Assembly (NCBI RefSeq): GCF_002102265.1
Contig: NZ_LQPG01000039.1
Span: 1-64,000, forward strand
Length of the DNA stretch: 64,000 nucleotides
Direction of reading: 5' to 3'
DNA from: Mycolicibacter longobardus
GTDB taxonomy: Bacteria; Actinomycetota; Actinomycetes; Mycobacteriales; Mycobacteriaceae
Shown: in pieces, positions 62,546 through 64,000 of the stretch
Layout: each line of letters begins with the position of its first letter
Position numbering within the stretch: position 1 is the stretch's first letter
Made by a program: the position numbers and the translations under genes
The notes under the pieces: model-generated
Databases searched by the model: none
The model's input: only the letters and a program-made list of their open reading frames with translations
Told to the model about the DNA's origin: nothing

Positions 62546-62947
62546 CTATAGGTATCTGCAGACCTGATCGGGGCTACAGGTTTCGGGCTCTGGGAGGGCT
62601 GCATCGTCGCGGAGCGCAGCCACGTTGTCGCGAAGTGTTGTGAGGTCGGCGATCTGCGCGTCGATGTCGGCAAGGCGCGCGTCCAGCAGGTCACGTACGT
62701 GGCCGCAGGGAGCTTGGCCGTGGTCGCGGATGTCGAGGATCTGCTTGATCTGGGCGAGGGTGAGCCCGGCCGCTTGGCCGCGGTGGACGAAGTCGATCCG
62801 GCTGACCGCGTCGGGGGTGTAGTCGCGGTAGCCGGCCGGTGTGCGTTCGGCCGGGGGCAGCAGCCCTTGCTCTTCGTAGAACCGCAGAGTCTTGGTGGTC
62901 GTGCCTGCCGCCTCGGCGAGTTCTCCGATCCGCATCCCGGCCTCCAT
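62546..62947 (-). CDS. merR: MerR-family regulator of the mercury module
   Basis: The 133-residue protein (MEAGMRIGELAEAAGTTTKT) has a MerR winged helix and cysteines in APCGHV, ETCSPDQVC near the end, as mercury-sensing actinobacterial MerR proteins. It is divergent from merA across the operator at 62965-62996. It resembles the copper-module regulator at 4599, including the PCGHV motif. ATG 62935 is an alternative start. Confidence 0.85.
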   Translation of the reverse strand: MEAGMRIGELAEAAGTTTKTLRFYEEQGLLPPAERTPAGYRDYTPDAVSRIDFVHRGQAAGLTLAQIKQILDIRDHGQAPCGHVRDLLDARLADIDAQIADLTTLRDNVAALRDDAALPEPETCSPDQVCRYL

Positions 62948-62964
62948 CGTGTCGCAGGTCTCGC

Positions 62965-62996
62965 TTGACCTTCCCCTTTACTGGAAGGTCCAGTAT
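62965..62996 (+). promoter_or_regulatory. MerR-type promoter of merA
   Basis: TTGACC (-35, 62965-62970) and CAGTAT (-10, 62991-62996) are 20 bp apart. The dyad GACCTTCC/GGAAGGTC (62967-62974 and 62983-62990) fills the spacer. The half-sites are the same as in the copper operator at 4562-4585. Confidence 0.85.
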
Positions 62997-63040
62997 CGCT
63001 GCATCAGGAGCGTTTCCCAACAGTTCTGGGAGGAATCGGG

Positions 63041-64000
63041 ATGCAGACCAGGTACGACCTCGCGATCATCGGATCCGGCGGCGGTGCGTTCGCGGCGGCC
63101 ATTCGTGCGACCTCTCTGGGCAAGTCGGTGGTGATGGTCGAGCGTGGCACGTTCGGCGGCACGTGTGTGAACACCGGCTGCGTGCCGTCGAAGGCACTGA
63201 TCGCAGCCGCGGAGGCCCGGCACGTGGCCGCGGACGCGCCGACCCGGTTCCCGGGCATCGCCAGCGTCGCGGGCGCGGTGGACATGCCGGCCCTGATCGG
63301 CGGAAAGCAGGATCTCGTCGAGGCCCTGCGGGGTGAGAAGTACGTCGACGTCGCCGACTCCTACGGTTGGCAGGTCCGCCGCGGCAACGCCGCGTTCGCC
63401 GGCACTCCGGATTCGCCCCTGCTCGAGGTCGCCGCGGCGGATGGCAGCGTCGAGACCATCGAGGCAGCGCAGTACCTGGTGGCCACCGGGTCCCGTCCCT
63501 GGGCCCCGCCGATCCAAGGGTTGGAGGAGGCCGGGTACCTGACCTCGACTACGGCGATGGAGTTGACCGAGGTCCCCGACTCGCTGCTGGTGCTCGGTGG
63601 TGGCTACGTGGCCCTGGAGCAGGCGCAGCTGTTCGCCCGGCTCGGGTCGACGGTGACCCTGCTGGTTCGGTCCCGGCTCGCGTCGAAGGAGGAGTCGGAG
63701 GTCTCCAAGGCGCTGCAGGAGGTCTTCGCCGATGAGGGCATCCGGGTGGTCCGCCGAGCGGTCCCGACCCGCGTGACCCGCGACGCCGCCACCGGCCAGG
63801 TGGTGGTGACCGCGGACGTCTCCGGTGGCGCGCAGGAGTTCCGCGCCGACGAGGTTCTGGTCGCTCTCGGCCGCCGACCGGTGACCGACGGGCTCAACCT
63901 CGACGCGGTCGAGGTGAAGACTGGCGAGGTCGGCGAGATCGTGGTCACCGACCAGCTGCAGTCCTCCAACCCGCGGATCTGGGCGGCCGGTGACGTGACC
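63041..64000 (+). CDS. merA: Mercuric reductase, cut by window end
   Basis: The frame starts at ATG 63041 after GGGAGGAA and stays open to the window end (320 residues seen). It is a flavin disulfide reductase with IIGSGGGAFAAAI, redox-active GGTCVNTGCVPSKAL, the ATGSRP motif and a second GGGYVALEQAQ domain. It reduces Hg(II) to Hg(0) with NADPH. There is no NmerA domain at the front. The C-terminal Cys pair lies beyond the window. Confidence 0.93.
   Translation, partial: MQTRYDLAIIGSGGGAFAAAIRATSLGKSVVMVERGTFGGTCVNTGCVPSKALIAAAEARHVAADAPTRFPGIASVAGAVDMPALIGGKQDLVEALRGEKYVDVADSYGWQVRRGNAAFAGTPDSPLLEVAAADGSVETIEAAQYLVATGSRPWAPPIQGLEEAGYLTSTTAMELTEVPDSLLVLGGGYVALEQAQLFARLGSTVTLLVRSRLASKEESEVSKALQEVFADEGIRVVRRAVPTRVTRDAATGQVVVTADVSGGAQEFRADEVLVALGRRPVTDGLNLDAVEVKTGEVGEIVVTDQLQSSNPRIWAAGDVT

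Noticed and set aside
62125..62643. 172-codon open frame on the plus strand
   Set aside because: It has no domain and runs through the start of the spacer into merR in antisense.
1..64000. CRISPR array, tRNA or rRNA genes
   Set aside because: I saw no regularly spaced repeats with unique spacers and no tRNA-like cloverleaf or rRNA sequence. The only short tandem arrays are the 12-bp iterons.

Overview
The window looks like part of a large mobilisable replicon, most likely a linear plasmid, from a Mycobacterium/Mycolicibacterium. The GC-rich genes, a CmtR/CtpG/DUF1490 cadmium set nearly collinear with Rv1992c-Rv1994c of M. tuberculosis, a WhiB protein, a class 3 DnaB intein and a Ser/Thr kinase of mycobacterial layout all point there. 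All calls rest on reading the sequence and remembered family features; no database was searched.

Region 1 (733-17749) is a complete 17,017-bp Tn7/Tn5053-like transposon. Its ends start TGTCCGTTG and it is flanked by a perfect 5-bp duplication (GCGGG at 728-732 and 17750-17754). The transposition operon (TnsA-like nuclease, TniA, TniB, TniQ) is at the right. To its left three metal modules are stacked: copper (P-ATPase, PacL/DUF1490, MerR, DUF2182), arsenic (ArsC, Acr3, ArsM, ArsR) and cadmium/lead (CtpG, PacL/DUF1490, CmtR). Each module begins with a copy of the transposon left end in the same orientation (733, 5882, 9683), so the element seems to have grown by stacking.

Region 2 (17979-31535) is backbone: a ParA operon, a 2-kb gene-free stretch with 12-bp iterons, two regulators, a WhiB-led chain of eight overlapping small genes, then a second set of the same iterons followed by a winged-helix replication-like protein and a DnaB helicase with a mini-intein in its P-loop.

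Region 3 (about 31138-39500) is an AT-richer accessory island that begins inside the 3' part of dnaB. It holds a membrane GAF-like protein, unrecognised genes, a PafBC-like regulator, an IS256 element and an IS110 element with a possible bridge RNA.

Region 4 (39503-46283) is a complete type I Wadjet (JetABCD) defence operon, which is known to cleave closed circular plasmids. A transmembrane Ser/Thr kinase follows it.

Region 5 (48210-61906) is plasmid backbone and accessory genes. Its key pair is a Tap-like/Tpg-like telomere protein operon (49920-52543), the main evidence for linear ends. It also holds an AEP-type primase, a secreted HNH (DUF1524) nuclease, a secreted cell-wall amidase and many small Cys-rich proteins. 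Region 6 (62546-64000) is a divergent merR-merA mercury module cut by the window end.

If the replicon is linear, the Wadjet and Tap/Tpg genes make a coherent pair: the plasmid can destroy circular competitors while its own topology protects it.
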